From Oxytricha trifallax (taxonomy: Eukaryota; Ciliophora; Spirotrichea; Sporadotrichida; Oxytrichidae): a DNA stretch of 64,000 bases. The stretch spans positions 1 through 64,000 of the forward strand of contig ARYC01000462.1 of assembly GCA_000711775.1 (NCBI GenBank), written 5' to 3'. Below, in pieces: positions 1 to 10,859 of the stretch. A program made the translations under genes and the position numbers. Position 1 is the stretch's first letter; every line of letters starts with the position of its first letter. Below the pieces are notes generated by a model. The model saw nothing but the letters and a program-made list of their open reading frames with translations, did not search any database and had not been told where the DNA came from.

Positions 1-299
1 CCGAAAATAAAAATCTTTGAATGAACAGGGAGCCTTAGTTCTGGGATTGCTCATCTTTACTGGTCTGCTTTTTATGCTATTGTAATGGTAATTAAGCTCG
101 TCTCCAATCAAATTAGAGAAATATTTGGACTTTATGTGCAACTTTCTCTAAACCTTCTCATCAATAGTTTTTAGCTCGCTCACATCTATTAGAAAGATTG
201 TCATCAGTTTCAAAGTTACTCACATAGCACTTTCTAGGCATAATTACTGCATCCACTTTCCTTGCTAATGCTATGAAAAATTCTTAGAGCCTCTTCCCT
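1..299 (-). pseudogene. 3' part of unidentified gene split by TBE copy 1
   Basis: The minus strand is open with TAA/TAG as Gln and has coding-like composition, including the stretch MPRKCYVSNFETDDNLSN near position 200. It directly continues the block at 4493-5026 once the TBE and one AAT target copy are removed: the frame runs from LHFNT into LGKRLQEFF without a shift. Around 120-140 the frame either meets two adjacent TGA codons (after ...RAKNY) or, after a 4-base GAGC slip, continues as TIDEKVQRKLHIKSKYFSN. I do not recognise the protein. It could be a macronuclear gene in which the TBE acts as an IES, or a decayed germline gene. The window edge cuts its 3' end. Confidence 0.45.
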
Positions 300-302
300 A
301 AT

Positions 303-436
303 AAAAACCCCAAAACCCTTTCAGTAGTTTGATTGAGTTTTTGATTGATAAAAGTAGACTATTAGTGCATACTTTATTAGGGTTTTAATAGGGTTTATGT
401 AGGGTTTAATCTTTAAATATTAGTATTTTAAGTGAG
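303..436 (+). repeat. TBE copy 1 left terminal inverted repeat
   Basis: Begins with C4A4 repeats and pairs with 4358-4492. The outermost base is A instead of the C expected from the right end. The inner part also contains degenerate (TAGGGTTT)-like repeats. The transposase start codon follows within a few bases, so the promoter must lie in the repeat. Confidence 0.93.
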
Positions 437-439
437 CAT

Positions 440-1497
440 ATGTGAGGTTTGGGGTCGATTTATGACAGTGAGTATATAGATTTATTGTTTAAGTTGCGAT
501 ATGGATGTGATGATATAGTGAATAACTCAAGCCTGTTCTGAAATATACGTCTATAGCAAGGCTACTCCATAAATCTCCAGCAACTGTGAGGTCTCACTGT
601 CTGTTAGAATTGAATTTAAAGAGATAGCATCTTAATTCTCAACCTAAGAGACCCTTAAAATTTTTACAGCATCATATTGAATATCTTATTAATGATAAGA
701 CTCTTAAATACTGGGCTCATTTCTCTCTAGCCTAGAGGGCTGTGATGTTTCATCGCCATTTCCTGAGCTTCACATCTCTGCTTAATCTATAGCGAAGATA
801 TATATAAAGAGTGGAATATCTTACAAGACAGTCAATCGCATTAAGAGAGTGATTGACTTTAATGTACCATTTTATAAGGATAATTTAAATTATATATTCG
901 ATTAAATGCAAAGGGCTTAAAAGCATAATATAAAGTTCATACACGCTGATGAGGCCAGTATTCACCTTTAATACCTTCATATCAAGGTCTTGGTATAAGA
1001 GGTACAGCAACATTGAAGTATATGATTAAAAGGTTAAGGTTTAAACTCATGCAATACTTGGAGGAATAAGTGAAGATAGTGGCCTCGAGACTTATGTTAT
1101 TCACCCTCGTTCTATAAAGACTGAATAATATATCAAATTCTTGCAATAACTGAGAGATAAGTACGCTGACTAAGAAATTATTCTATTCGTTGATAACTTG
1201 TCGGTTCATAAAACTAAAGACTCAAGGAAGGAATATGAAAGGCTAAATATAACACCTGTATTTAATGTTCCTTACAGACCTTAGTTCAATGGAATTGAAT
1301 TATATTGGGGGTTAATAAAAGGTCATTATAAGAAATTGCTGCTCTACAATCTGATGCATGATTTAAAGATAGATACAGTCGATTTTATTAAGAGTGCTGC
1401 TAAGAGAGAGTCAGCGATGAGAAGCTAAAGTATGCTCAAGAGAAGAAGAGAAGGGAGATTTTGTGTATATAAATAAGTTTTAGATTTAAACGAATGA
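440..1497 (+). pseudogene. TBE transposase (42-kDa type), broken copy
   Basis: Tc1/mariner/IS630-superfamily DDE transposase that would cut and rejoin TBE ends and is implicated in germline DNA elimination. About 352 codons, the usual TBE length, ending in TGA at 1495. The catalytic triad is readable: Asp in IHADEAS (948-950), Asp in FVDNLSVHK (about 1190) and Glu in QFNGIELYW (about 1290), with 34 residues between the second and third (D34E). Breaks: codon 2 is TGA where copy 2 has CGA, a one-base deletion near 510, and another TGA near 537. The downstream two thirds is mostly open. It converges with the 22-kDa ORF, the two stop codons lying only a few bases apart. Confidence 0.9.
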
Positions 1498-1503
1498 ATA
1501 AGT

Positions 1504-2294
1504 TCACATATTAAATTTGCCCGTAAAGGGATTTGGCTTCTCTTTCTTTTCTTCCTCTTAAGGCTTGCTTGGGCCTATGTTTCTTCTCTTAGTGCCAGCT
1601 CCTGCATCCATGTTCATCTCTTCTGGCTTTTGTAAATCTTTGAAGAGCCTCTTACTCAATTCATGTTTTACTTGAGACTTTCTCTATCTGTTTAATTTGC
1701 TGCGCTCTTTCATCAAGTATATAGCAGTACAAGTTTTTTCTATAAAGTTAGTAGACTAAGCTTACTTGAGATGAAAGGATGCTTTTAAAGTTCCTACAGC
1801 CAGGTATCATTTATTTTAATACCTTGCTTCTCTTTTTCTTCAGGAGAGATGCTGTATCGTTTCTTGTGAGCTTCTTAAATAACTTCATTTAAGTACTCAG
1901 GTTTCAGAGTTGCAAGAATACCAAAGAAGAAATTTCTCTCTGGCAACTTATTTGAGACCTGTAGCTTTGATGGAAGGTAGATAGCTACGTCTGGATCACT
2001 CATAGCATCGTCATATAGGTTTGTCACTGATATTTCCGGGTAGTTAGGTATCTCTATCATCCTAATTTAATTAGACTTAAAAGCATTTTCCTCTTCACTA
2101 AGTAAAGCTTTTAAGAATGAGATTTAAATTCCCTCCTAAGTTGGCAAGAACAATCCAACTATAATGGATTTATTAATCTTACTTAAGAACTTACCTTGCT
2201 ATTCCAAATATTTATAAAGGTCCTCTTTACTTCGAAATTTTCCTATTAAATCTTGAGATTAAATTCTCTTCATTGCATCATTCATAGACTCCAT
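1504..2294 (-). CDS. TBE 22-kDa ORF, intact with two introns
   Basis: Second TBE protein, of unknown biochemical role, present in all TBE families. ATG at 2294, TGA at 1506-1504. Read without splicing it has a frame break, but removal of two GTAAG...TATAG introns (2159-2194, 36 nt, and 1740-1765, 26 nt) gives 729 nt, exactly 243 codons with no internal TGA. Visible segments include GLFLPTQEG, IEIPNYPEISVTN, a core LPERNFFFGILATLKPEYL, and a lysine/glutamate-rich tail ending NPFTGKFNM. The second intron contains a CTAAC branch-like motif. Copy 2 (21420-22202) and the TBE relative (26899-27617) have the same introns. No catalytic motif is recognised. Confidence 0.88.
1740..1765 (-). other. Intron 2 of TBE 22-kDa ORF (26 nt)
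   Basis: On the minus strand it starts GTAAG, has CTAAC near the 3' side and ends TTATAG. Its removal joins two frames that otherwise do not connect. The same 26-nt intron occurs in copy 2 at 21646-21671. Confidence 0.8.
2159..2194 (-). other. Intron 1 of TBE 22-kDa ORF (36 nt)
   Basis: Starts GTAAGT and ends TTATAG on the minus strand. It is a multiple of three here, so frame alone does not prove it. Copy 2 has a diverged 36-nt version at 22065-22100 with the same ends and a CTAAC motif. Confidence 0.65.
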
Positions 2295-2879
2295 CTTGAT
2301 TCCTCTTTCTAGAAATTTTAATGAAATTTAAATTATGGATATCCATTCTAAGTTTATTAAAAAATTACTACTAAATAGGGAGGACCTACTGGAGGTCAAC
2401 CTTGAAAAGATATGCGGAGAAGCATTGAAAAACTTGCTCCAAGTTTCACAGATTGATTTCCATTTTTATCAAACTTTCTCCATTAAATTGCTCCTAATAA
2501 TGTTTAATTATTTTAGGAGGTCCTTCAAATTAAGTTCAAACTTTATTAGGAGTTAAATTTTAAGGTTAAAACTTAATTAGGAGCATATTGAATTAAAAAA
2601 TGTTTAATACTTTTACCTCCCAATTAAGTTCAAACTTGATTTGGAGGACCTCCTAGAGAAACAAAACTTCATTAGGAGTATTTTAATTTACTAAAATGTA
2701 TAAAATTCTAATAAAATATGTCAACTTTCAGTCTTTTATGGTTAGTTAATTTTCTTACCTCTCAGCAAAGAATCTACTAGAGTGTCTTATACCCTACTAT
2801 ATAAGTTTATCTAGGTAGATTTTATCATTATTATAATAAAATATATCATTATTATAATAAAATATATCAGCAAACTAAA
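2295..2879. promoter_or_regulatory. TBE divergent intergenic region with hairpin and tandem repeat
   Basis: Separates the divergently read 22-kDa and zinc-finger/kinase genes, so it should hold both promoters. It contains an imperfect inverted repeat built on TAGGAGGTCC...: about 2511-2550 pairs with about 2615-2660, with further AGGAGG/CCTCC copies between. A direct duplication of about 20 bp (ATCATTATTATAATAAAATAT) lies at 2824-2868 just before the ATG at 2880. Copy 2 keeps a decayed form of the hairpin at about 22390-22545. Confidence 0.5.
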
Positions 2880-4331
2880 ATGAGCGCTAACCTTTTAAGA
2901 AGAGCGGCACTACTTGGATCATGTCAATAAAAGTTATCATTCCAGCAACCAAGAAAAGTAGAGACCAGAGAGGATTATACTAAGTGGGAGCCTACTAAAG
3001 ACAACTTTGACCAGTCTAGCTTTGAGATTTAAATATAAATTAAGTAGGAGGTTATCAAAGAAGCTATACAAATTGAGGAGGAGGAGGATAAACAACCCAC
3101 CATAGAGCATTAATAAATACCAGCCAAAGTTGACTATTAATGCAAAGAATGCAATAAAGTTTTCACTTAAAAGTCAACTTATAAGAGACACTTAAGAGAT
3201 ATACACAACGAAATGCCAAAATTATATCTCAAGCATTAAAAGAAAGATGGGAAGTAAATCTGTGAGTTCTGTGAGAAGACATATTCTCATACTAGAGACC
3301 TCAAAGTACACCTAAAGAAAAAGCACAATTAAAGTTTTATCTTTATTCATGAACCCACAGGGAATAGATTCCTCTAAAAGAGAAGATCAAGAAACCCAGT
3401 AGAGTCTCTTAGAGTTGAAGACTAGAAGTAAGTAAAAATGAAGAAAGCAGTCAAGAACTTTCCAGTCACTGAGATCAATAAAATCATGGTTAAAATAGAG
3501 GCAATGAAGATTCCCATATTAAAAATTATTGACTTAGATTCTTGCCTAGAAAGCTACCTCACTCTTGAAGATAAAATAGAGAAGAGAGTCATTACTGATG
3601 ACTAACATGCTTATAAGATATATCCAGTCAATTACTTCCTTGCTGATGACAAGTTCCAAATGGAATTTGCTAATGAATAATATGCTCTTTAAAAAGCAAA
3701 GTTAAATGAGTGCAGGCATATCATCTAGCTAGATGCTATTTTACTAGGTAAAGATCATGTAGCCTTCAGGCTTCCATTACTAGAAATGACTTACAGAGAA
3801 TTCTTATCTGACAATAGATGTCAGAGATAAATTAGCTAGATAGTATAGCAGATAGTTGAAGGGATTGAAGAGCTTCACAAGCTAGGTTATGTTCATAGAG
3901 ACTTAAAGCCAGAGAACATCATGATGAAATTTCAGCCTCTTAGAGTTTATATAATTGACATCAACAGAGCTCAAAGAGTGCAAGCCTCTGCATAAGGAAA
4001 TGTATACGGCACTCCTGGATATTTCCCAGAGAGAAAGGATTGGAGAAATAGAGAAACTTAATGGGATATCTGGGCTCTAGCAGTAATAATAATAGAGAGC
4101 GACATGCCAAGAAACGATTACTTTAGCTGCAGGGGTAAGAGAGATTCTAAGCAAAGAATCAAACAATATCTCGATAAAAATAAAATAAATGGAGGTCTAA
4201 GAGAACTTGCATACTCAACTATTATCAAGCCAAGCTAAGAGAATTAACAAACAATAGAAACAATAAAACATCAACTTAGAAAAATAAAATTCAGAGAACT
4301 GCCACATGACTCTAAGCTTATGTTTATGTGA
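2880..4331 (+). CDS. TBE 57-kDa zinc-finger/kinase-like protein, intact
   Basis: Third TBE protein, 483 codons from ATG 2880 to TGA 4329 with no internal TGA; many Gln are TAA/TAG and Trp is TGG. Order: acidic N-terminal region; two C2H2 zinc fingers at about residues 88-110 (CKECNKVF...RHLRDIH) and 128-150 (CEFCEKTYSHTRDLKVHLKKKH); a linker; then a C-terminal protein-kinase-like domain with LHKLGYVHRDLKPENIMM (HRD at 339-341), IIDINRAQ in place of DFG (Asp 360), a GTPGYFPERKD segment and WDIWALAV. No clear glycine-rich loop is seen. HRD, the following Lys and Asn, and the DFG-position Asp are kept, so activity is possible. It is intact beside a broken transposase. Confidence 0.9.
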
Positions 4332-4357
4332 AATATATTAAAAACTCGATTGTTATA

Positions 4358-4492
4358 CTCACTTAAAATACTAATATTTAAACATTAAACCCCTACATAA
4401 ACCCTATTAAAACCCTAATAAAGTATGCACTAATAGTCTACTTTTATCAATCAAAAACTCAATCAAACTACTGAAAGGGTTTTGGGGTTTTG
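4358..4492 (-). repeat. TBE copy 1 right terminal inverted repeat
   Basis: Reverse complement of 303-436 with few differences. It ends GGGTTTTGGGGTTTTG and is followed by the AAT target duplicate at 4493-4495. The zinc-finger/kinase gene stops at 4331, just inside it. Confidence 0.93.
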
Positions 4493-5026
4493 AATGTGTT
4501 GAAGTGCAAATTTTTGATTTAAAACACAACTTCAATTTCATTAATTTAAGAATAGCATCGTGTAATTCTTAACTTTAGAAATTGATCTCTTAACCATTTC
4601 AAGCAGCTTATTGTTGTTGGGGCTGGAGACTCAATAAGAGTGGGGTTTGTAGGAGAACGAGATATTTGAGAATCTTAATTATTTATCCTATTTTAATGTC
4701 CATTTTCTAAATTCTCTCTGCACATTTCTAAATCTTTGAATAGTTGCTTTTAATTCAATAAGCTTATCCTCATCAGCTTTTATTGTTTTCCTCTGGCATG
4801 AGTTTAAATTCCACTCAGTTGTAACAGGAGGTGCGTTGGCGATTTTCAATTAGCATGATTCGACTTCTTTCTTGAATGACTATTTTCAGATAGATCAGTT
4901 TGGTATTCCTGAATCAAGCTTGTGAATCCTCAAAACAACTTCTTCCATAAAGATCTGCGTTTAAGGCTTTTTAGAATTGAATGTCTCTAGTTCTTTGGCA
5001 GCTAGGAATAAAATAATTTCTATCAT
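4493..5026 (-). pseudogene. 5' part of unidentified gene split by TBE copy 1
   Basis: Minus-strand coding block starting at ATG 5026 (MIEIILFLAAKELETFN...). It has a charged helical stretch around ELKATIQRFRNVQREFRKW and a Pro/Thr-rich segment SPTNPTLIESPAPTT, then runs up to the TBE right end. One frame change occurs near 4680 and two TGA codons lie near 4900 (IPN-TGA-SI-TGA-KQSF), both where Trp would fit. After TBE excision it reads straight into 299-1. No family recognised. Confidence 0.45.
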
Positions 5027-6929
5027 TACTCCGTTTTTAGTTCTTGCAAATATATAAATAAGATGTTTAGAGTAATATTAATTACTTACATCATGTGATT
5101 ATTACACCACAAGTTAGAGGACTTCTTTAAATGAAATTACAACTTATCTAAATTTTGTTGAGGTGCTAGAGTTCTGTTTATTGCTAGAGAAGATCAAATA
5201 ACTATTTAAGTTACAAATAGGTCATTTATAATTTGGTACCATTGTGATAATTATTAATGCAGTCGTATTTATTTTGTGTCTAAATATCATTTTGCACCCA
5301 TATACCCCCATTTTCAAACTGATGATTACTGGAGTACTGTCCCAAAGAAGATAGTGAGTTTCTTACAGCAACGATGGAATGGATCACTAAATGACAAGGA
5401 TGGTCTTGTTTAACGGAATCACTCAGAGATTATAATGAATTGATTAGCATTTTTTTAATAGTATTTATAAAATAATAATATAATTAATAAGACCTACTTA
5501 AGGAGAATTAAGAATTTGTTGCTTTTTCAATTGAGATAATAATTTTTAAAACTATTATTACAATTATGTAATTTACTATCTTATTTAAAAGAGATATAAC
5601 CAAATTAAATAGTTTTATAATAATGATTGCTTTTTTTATTTAAATTAAACAACTCTCTTATTACCAAAAAAAATTACTTTTTTATATTATATTTTACTTG
5701 TTCAAATGATGATAATTCTTCAATCTGATTATAATGCATTTGTGAATGCAAGTTTATTTATGTTTATATTAATTTAACTATTCATTTTCTTGGGATAGGC
5801 CTTAATGATGTTTTATATGTATAAAATGGGTTTAATTGTCTTTCTATTCTTGTTTTAGTCTTTCAATTTATTCAATGGTGTCTGTATTTCCTTGCCATTA
5901 AACCTGCAAGTGTCACTATCTTTTATTATCGAGTCTTCAACTCTACCAACAATTTGATCTTTAACTAATTAATTATATATGTCGGTTATGTTTAATTAAG
6001 CTCAACATTCTTTTTTTTCGATTTTTATGTAGTTTTGATAATAGTACCTCGACTTAGTATGATAATACCATAAAGACGCCAAATTTTACATGTTATCTAT
6101 AGTGTTTATATTACTTTTTAAAGTAGCTTCAATTCTAAATCCACTAAATAGCTTCCCTGCAACAAAGGATATATTTTGCTCTACTTTTATAACCAATTCT
6201 TAAGCATATAATTGGAAAATCTAGCTACAATTATAATTGGTAATATACTTGAATGTTTTTAAATGATGTGATTAAGCTTTAAATCATTTTCCAAAAGGAT
6301 AATGATAAAATATTTTGTAACAAAGAACTGCTTCTTATTGCCATTAATCGAGCTTATTACTGGCAAATAAATTTCCTCTTTTTTATAAATATTTTTATTA
6401 TTTACTTTACTTTTAATTGTAGCCCTGTCAAGGCTATCTGTTTTTTTTTTACTTTAATTACAATTTTATTTGTCTTGGCATTCATAAGAAAACTTAGTTA
6501 ATTAAAGAAAGAAAAGTTATTGATGAAATAATCAAATAACTTTACTTTTAGAATAAAAATTAATTCATGCATATTTTAATTATAAAAAAAATGTTAAAAA
6601 CAAATCCTTAATCAAGCTTATGCAATGCTATTAATTGGTATTAAGCAACTTTAGCTTTGAGAATTTTCATTAATATAAAAGTTTATTAAAATAGCACTAC
6701 AAATAAAACATTCTCCTGTAATATCAAAATTTCTTATTTTATTATACACTCGAGTTCTAAACAGATCTTGTTATGTTCGTTACAAATGGAATAATAAGGG
6801 TGCATATAAGAATATCTTTTATTATTATATAAAAGTATTCTATATAGTAAGGATAAATAGAATAATGCTCTTTATCTAAATCTAATTATTTAAAAAACAT
6901 ATGGAAAATAAACAAAAATTAATGATATG
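5027..6929. other. AT-rich spacer, no gene seen
   Basis: Very AT-rich, with long A/T runs and no frame of coding-like composition on either strand. It probably is germline-limited DNA. A possible GTAAGT intron lies just upstream of 5026 on the minus strand, so the neighbouring gene may start a little further out. Confidence 0.4.
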
Positions 6930-7365
6930 ATTCAAAATGTTAAAAATGATTGTTCGGAGGACAGTATTTTAAAAGATTAATTTTAAGAACTTCTTAGATA
7001 TAAATTAAAATAAAAATGTTTTCATTTAATGTTTAAAAAATAAGAATAAATTATAAAATTTATTTTAAATACTAAAACTCCTATTCTGTCTGCACAGGAC
7101 TTTGATTAACTTGAAGTGTAATAATTGTAGGTACAGATCCCTCAGACAGAATACAATCTTGCCCATCAATTACATTACAGGACTAGATCAGTAGGTTTTG
7201 AAATTACTAAACTTCTCAAAGGTTTTGAAATATTTTTGAGTAAGGCAACACAATCCAGTATTTAGTTCTCATACTCATTATTAATTACTCTTAAATTTTT
7301 AGATTGAATCACATACCCTTCATCCCTTTGTATAAGATGATTATTCTTGCTAATGATGAAGACAT
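6930..7365 (-). pseudogene. Unidentified coding block
   Basis: Minus strand, ATG at about 7365: MSHVFIISKNNHLIQRDEGY..., then LRVINNEYENQILDCV. A frame change near 7190 leads into VIDGQDCILSEGSVPTIIT and LQVNQSPVQTEQEFQ. The composition is soluble and protein-like, in contrast to the flanks. Family not recognised. The frame change may mark a mutation, an intron or an IES junction. Confidence 0.35.
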
Positions 7366-7564
7366 GACTCATAAATTAATTTGTCAAATAAATGCTTGAG
7401 CAAGGTTTAATAAGCAAGTCTAACCGTTTATCATACAAAGTTAGATGAAAATCGATTGTTAAATGATTCAAGTATGAATTTTTTTATAAAAGTGCCTGAA
7501 GGGATAGTTACTTAAATTAGAGATATTTTTTGAATTATTTCTGATAATATATGATTTTAAAGGC

Positions 7565-9053
7565 AGTCTTATATCCAGAGTTTCCAAATCTTTACACTTA
7601 TTGATTTTCCTCATTCCTCTTCAGAAATTGTGATAGTTCTTACTACATTTGATCTTATGTGAATAAATTGGCAGAATTTGAAGTAAAAGCATCTATTCGA
7701 GATTTCCATGAGTTACCAAGCAAAAATCTTTTATTACTTTACTTCAATCTTAATGTTTTTTGTCTTTCAAAAATTATCTAAAGTTTAAAGACAACTTTAA
7801 AGTATATCCTGTAATTTTTTACCAAATGCAGTTATTGGAGAAATGCGATTATCAAACCACTTCCAATAGTTAAAATAAATATTTTTATTGAAAGCAATTT
7901 ATTAGTTGTTAATTTAACTCCAAGTATGCATCACTTATTATTGAATATTTCTCTCATAATTATAAGAAAAAGTTTACATTCGATTTCGATTTAAGATTTA
8001 CTGAATGAACTGATATAAATAATATAAAAAACAACTTTAAAGGGAACTCCTCAAATAGCACTAAATCAAGATCCTATTTCATCACTCTCATGACTATTTA
8101 TTTTTAAGATTTAAAGAGTACTTGGAAGAAGCTTGAAAACCCAGATATCAATAAACTATTGCTAAAAATAAACTGGTTAACATCCTTGCTTCGCAAATGT
8201 CTAAGTATTGAGATTGCTCAATTTAACCTAGTTTTCTAGAAATTGCTGAATTATATCTACAAAGATGAAGCTAGTGTAACAATTTTTTTAAAAAAAATTT
8301 CGTTTAATAGCAAGCAAACAAATCGATGAACTTATCAGCTCATTGTCAATTGCGATATCTTGTTGTTATAAAAGTGGAGTAAAAAAGAGTCCCATTTACT
8401 AGAGTTGCATCTCAAATGCTTACGCAAAGCACTTAGAAATATATTCGTAACTGTCCATAAAATTAAAAAAATAGCAGGAATTTAAAAATTAACTAAAAAT
8501 GAAATTTATATTTCGCTATTTCTGACATGAATAGCCACAAAGAATTTAAATTTATCATAAGTTGAAAAATCATAAACAGTTCATATCAATATCTAGTTTT
8601 AGAGTTTATCCAAAATTTTCAGAAAGAGGATTTCAATTAATATGGTCAGTACTCTTCATCTTAATATTATCGATATATAATGTTTAACTTGAGGTACGAC
8701 TCTATTCCTAGTTTGTTAATCATGATTGTTTAAAACACGGATACTCTTCGCTCTGCTGGACTTGCTACAATCGATTCTGAAAAAAATTTACTTATGAAAC
8801 GAGAGATGTCACTATAGCCCTATAGGAACTTAAATTCATGAAGCTTGAGGACATCGTTCATGTTATAATCATGCTTTGGAAGAACTTCCTTGACATGATC
8901 GATCAGTTAAGGATACTGTACACTTTGATATAAAGAAGGTTTACCTTTTTACTATCAAATAATTGTGAGTTGGGATATTAAGGTCTATTTTTTTATTAAA
9001 CCTTAATTAATTTACTCTATGATACTATTGGTGGTCTAGTGATCCATCCCAAA
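7565..9053 (+). pseudogene. Unidentified coding block, about 490 codons with TGA interruptions
   Basis: Plus-strand frames with coding-like composition: VNKLAEFEVKASIRDFHELP (about 7670), NPDINKLLLKINWLTSLLRK (about 8145) and ALQELKFMKLEDIVHVIIML (about 8815). At least two frame changes (near 8110 and 8325) and four TGA codons (near 7598, 7649, 8523 and 8778) break it. Each TGA follows Tyr, Ile or Phe and could stand for Trp. With one stop codon in AT-rich DNA long open frames are expected by chance, so confidence is limited. It ends shortly before the palindrome at 9078. Confidence 0.3.
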
Positions 9054-9077
9054 TGATTATGGTAACACCGACTTATT

Positions 9078-9495
9078 ATTGTAGAAATACATTTGAATTT
9101 GGAAAATTAATTATAATTAAATTAATAATAAATCAAAATCGTGGCAATTAAAGTTGGTAAATTTAAACGATCTTGGGCTCATTCGATGAAGAATTCAAAA
9201 TTAGCTAGACTTTACTATTGGCGGGACTATTTTATCGCATCCCTAGAGCGAGAAAACTCGAGTTTAATGTGAGGGTATAATTCAATGAATTTAGAGGTGT
9301 TTAATTAAGCTCAAGTTATCTCGCTCCAGTGATGCGATAAAATAGTACCGCTAATAACAAAGTCCTGCTAATTTTGAATTCTCTATCGAATGAGCCCTAG
9401 ATCGTTTAAATTGGCCAACTTTAACTGCCACGATTTTGATTTAATTATTAATTTAATTATAATTAATTTTCCAAATTCAAATGTATTTCTACAAT
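9078..9495. mobile_element. Palindromic MITE-like element (418 bp)
   Basis: Two arms of about 187 bp (9078-9264 and about 9308-9495) form a near-perfect hairpin around a short loop. The outer end reads ATTGTAGAAATACATTTGAA, and ATACATTTGAATTTGGAAA matches the end of the 25.46-kb transposon (ATACATTTGAATTGGGAAA). No ORF. Probably a non-autonomous element mobilised by a related transposase. Confidence 0.7.
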
Positions 9496-10785
9496 TTTAG
9501 AATTGTTAGTTTAAATTTTAGTCATGAAGATTTTATTGCAATAGTAAAATTAAATTTAAGTCACGAAGATTAATAAACTATTTTTGAAAAAAAATTGATA
9601 CAGTTGAGTAATTGTTTAAGAATATAAATTTTAATAATCCTAATAAATTTTCTAAAACTTAATAGCATACTTAAATGATACTTAAAGTTCTTACAATTTT
9701 ATATAGCACTTTTCTCTTTTGAGATAATTTATTATATTATGGGTTGTCAACACTTGCTATAATTCAAGGTACAATGATTGTTGTAACTATTTCTAATGTA
9801 AAATTGTCATAAGCAAAATCCAGGCTCCAACTAATTTGGGAGGGAGGATACTATAACTAGAATGTAATCCTACAAGCTTTTATTAATAATTGGGATAAAA
9901 AATTTGAATTTTAAATCCTCATGAAAAACCTTAAAAATTCCTCAAGTTTTATTTTATGGCTTCACTCACTATATTTAGCCTAGAGTATTGTGGAATGATG
10001 CATAATTCAGAAAGAAAATTAGAAGGAATTATTGTTACCTATTACTAAAAGTGATCATTTAAGAAACTTAGGAGGTGGCCCTTGATGATCTCACTGTAAT
10101 TAAATTATAGCTAAGAGAAATTACAATAAATTAGCATGACGCAAGTTAAAAGAGCATCTTAGATGATTTAAGTTGGAATTATTGGCATAAGTCCTGCTTT
10201 CTTAGAATTGAAGAAAACAAAAAAAAGAAAGTCTAGGCTGATCGAATCAATTTAATGATGTTTAATTTAGATAAATATATTTAAGATATATCTATATTAA
10301 TTATTTTCTTTTCACCTTACTCTTGAAAAATCTACCTTTAAATGCCTAAAAATTGAATCTTAATATTATTAAAATTTTAAAAAGATATTATAATAAGCAG
10401 TTAAAATATACTATACTATGTTTAATATTATTATTCAATCTTTACGACACAAAATAAATTTCTTTATTTATAAGATTTATGGTCCTGAATAATTTTATGT
10501 TATAAAATCGCATAAATTTTTATATCATATTTAAGAAGTTTATTAGTTTAATTGACAAAATGACTGTTTAAAGATTGGAAATAATAATTGCTTTTCTACG
10601 ATTTTTATTTGTATAAAGTAATCATTTTTTTTAAATATTTGAAGATCACTAAGATATTGAATTATCTTGTTTCATGAGATTAACTTGTAAATATACCACT
10701 TAATTAAAGTTAATTGATAAAAGAAAACCAAAAGCATCATACAAAAAAGCACAACAATATGCGGATCAAAAGATAAGATATAATT
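9496..10785. other. AT-rich spacer, no gene seen
   Basis: No coding-like frame. Contains a short G-rich patch near 9835 and A/T runs. It lies just beyond the 3' side of the LINE remnants. Confidence 0.35.
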
Positions 10786-10802
10786 ATAGTAGTAGTAGTA
10801 AA
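10786..10802. repeat. Short AGT triplet run beyond LINE 3' side
   Basis: Five AGT units in tandem on the plus strand (TAC on the minus strand), about 60 bp past the end of the minus-strand LINE coding block. LINEs often end in short tandem repeats, so this may mark its 3' end. Confidence 0.35.
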
Positions 10803-10859
10803 TAAAATAAGGTAATTTAAATTTCTAACATGTGTAGAATAATTAGTGCAGTGTAAAAT

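Larger units (their letters stand above)
303..4492. mobile_element. TBE transposon, copy 1 (4.19 kb)
   Basis: Telomere-bearing element of hypotrich ciliates. The ends are C4A4-type: AAAACCCCAAAACCC at 304 and its complement GGGTTTTGGGGTTTTG ending at 4492. They lie in inverted repeats of about 134 bp (303-436 and 4358-4492). The target duplication is AAT (300-302 and 4493-4495), matching the ANT target known for TBE1. It holds three genes in the TBE order: transposase (+) next to the left end, 22-kDa ORF (-), and zinc-finger/kinase ORF (+) next to the right end. The insertion lies inside an open reading frame on the minus strand. Confidence 0.95.

Noticed and set aside
304-318. C4A4 repeats as a true chromosome end or telomere addition site
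   Set aside because: The repeats are only two units long, continue into the TBE inverted repeat, and pair with the opposite end at 4477-4492 with a target duplication outside.
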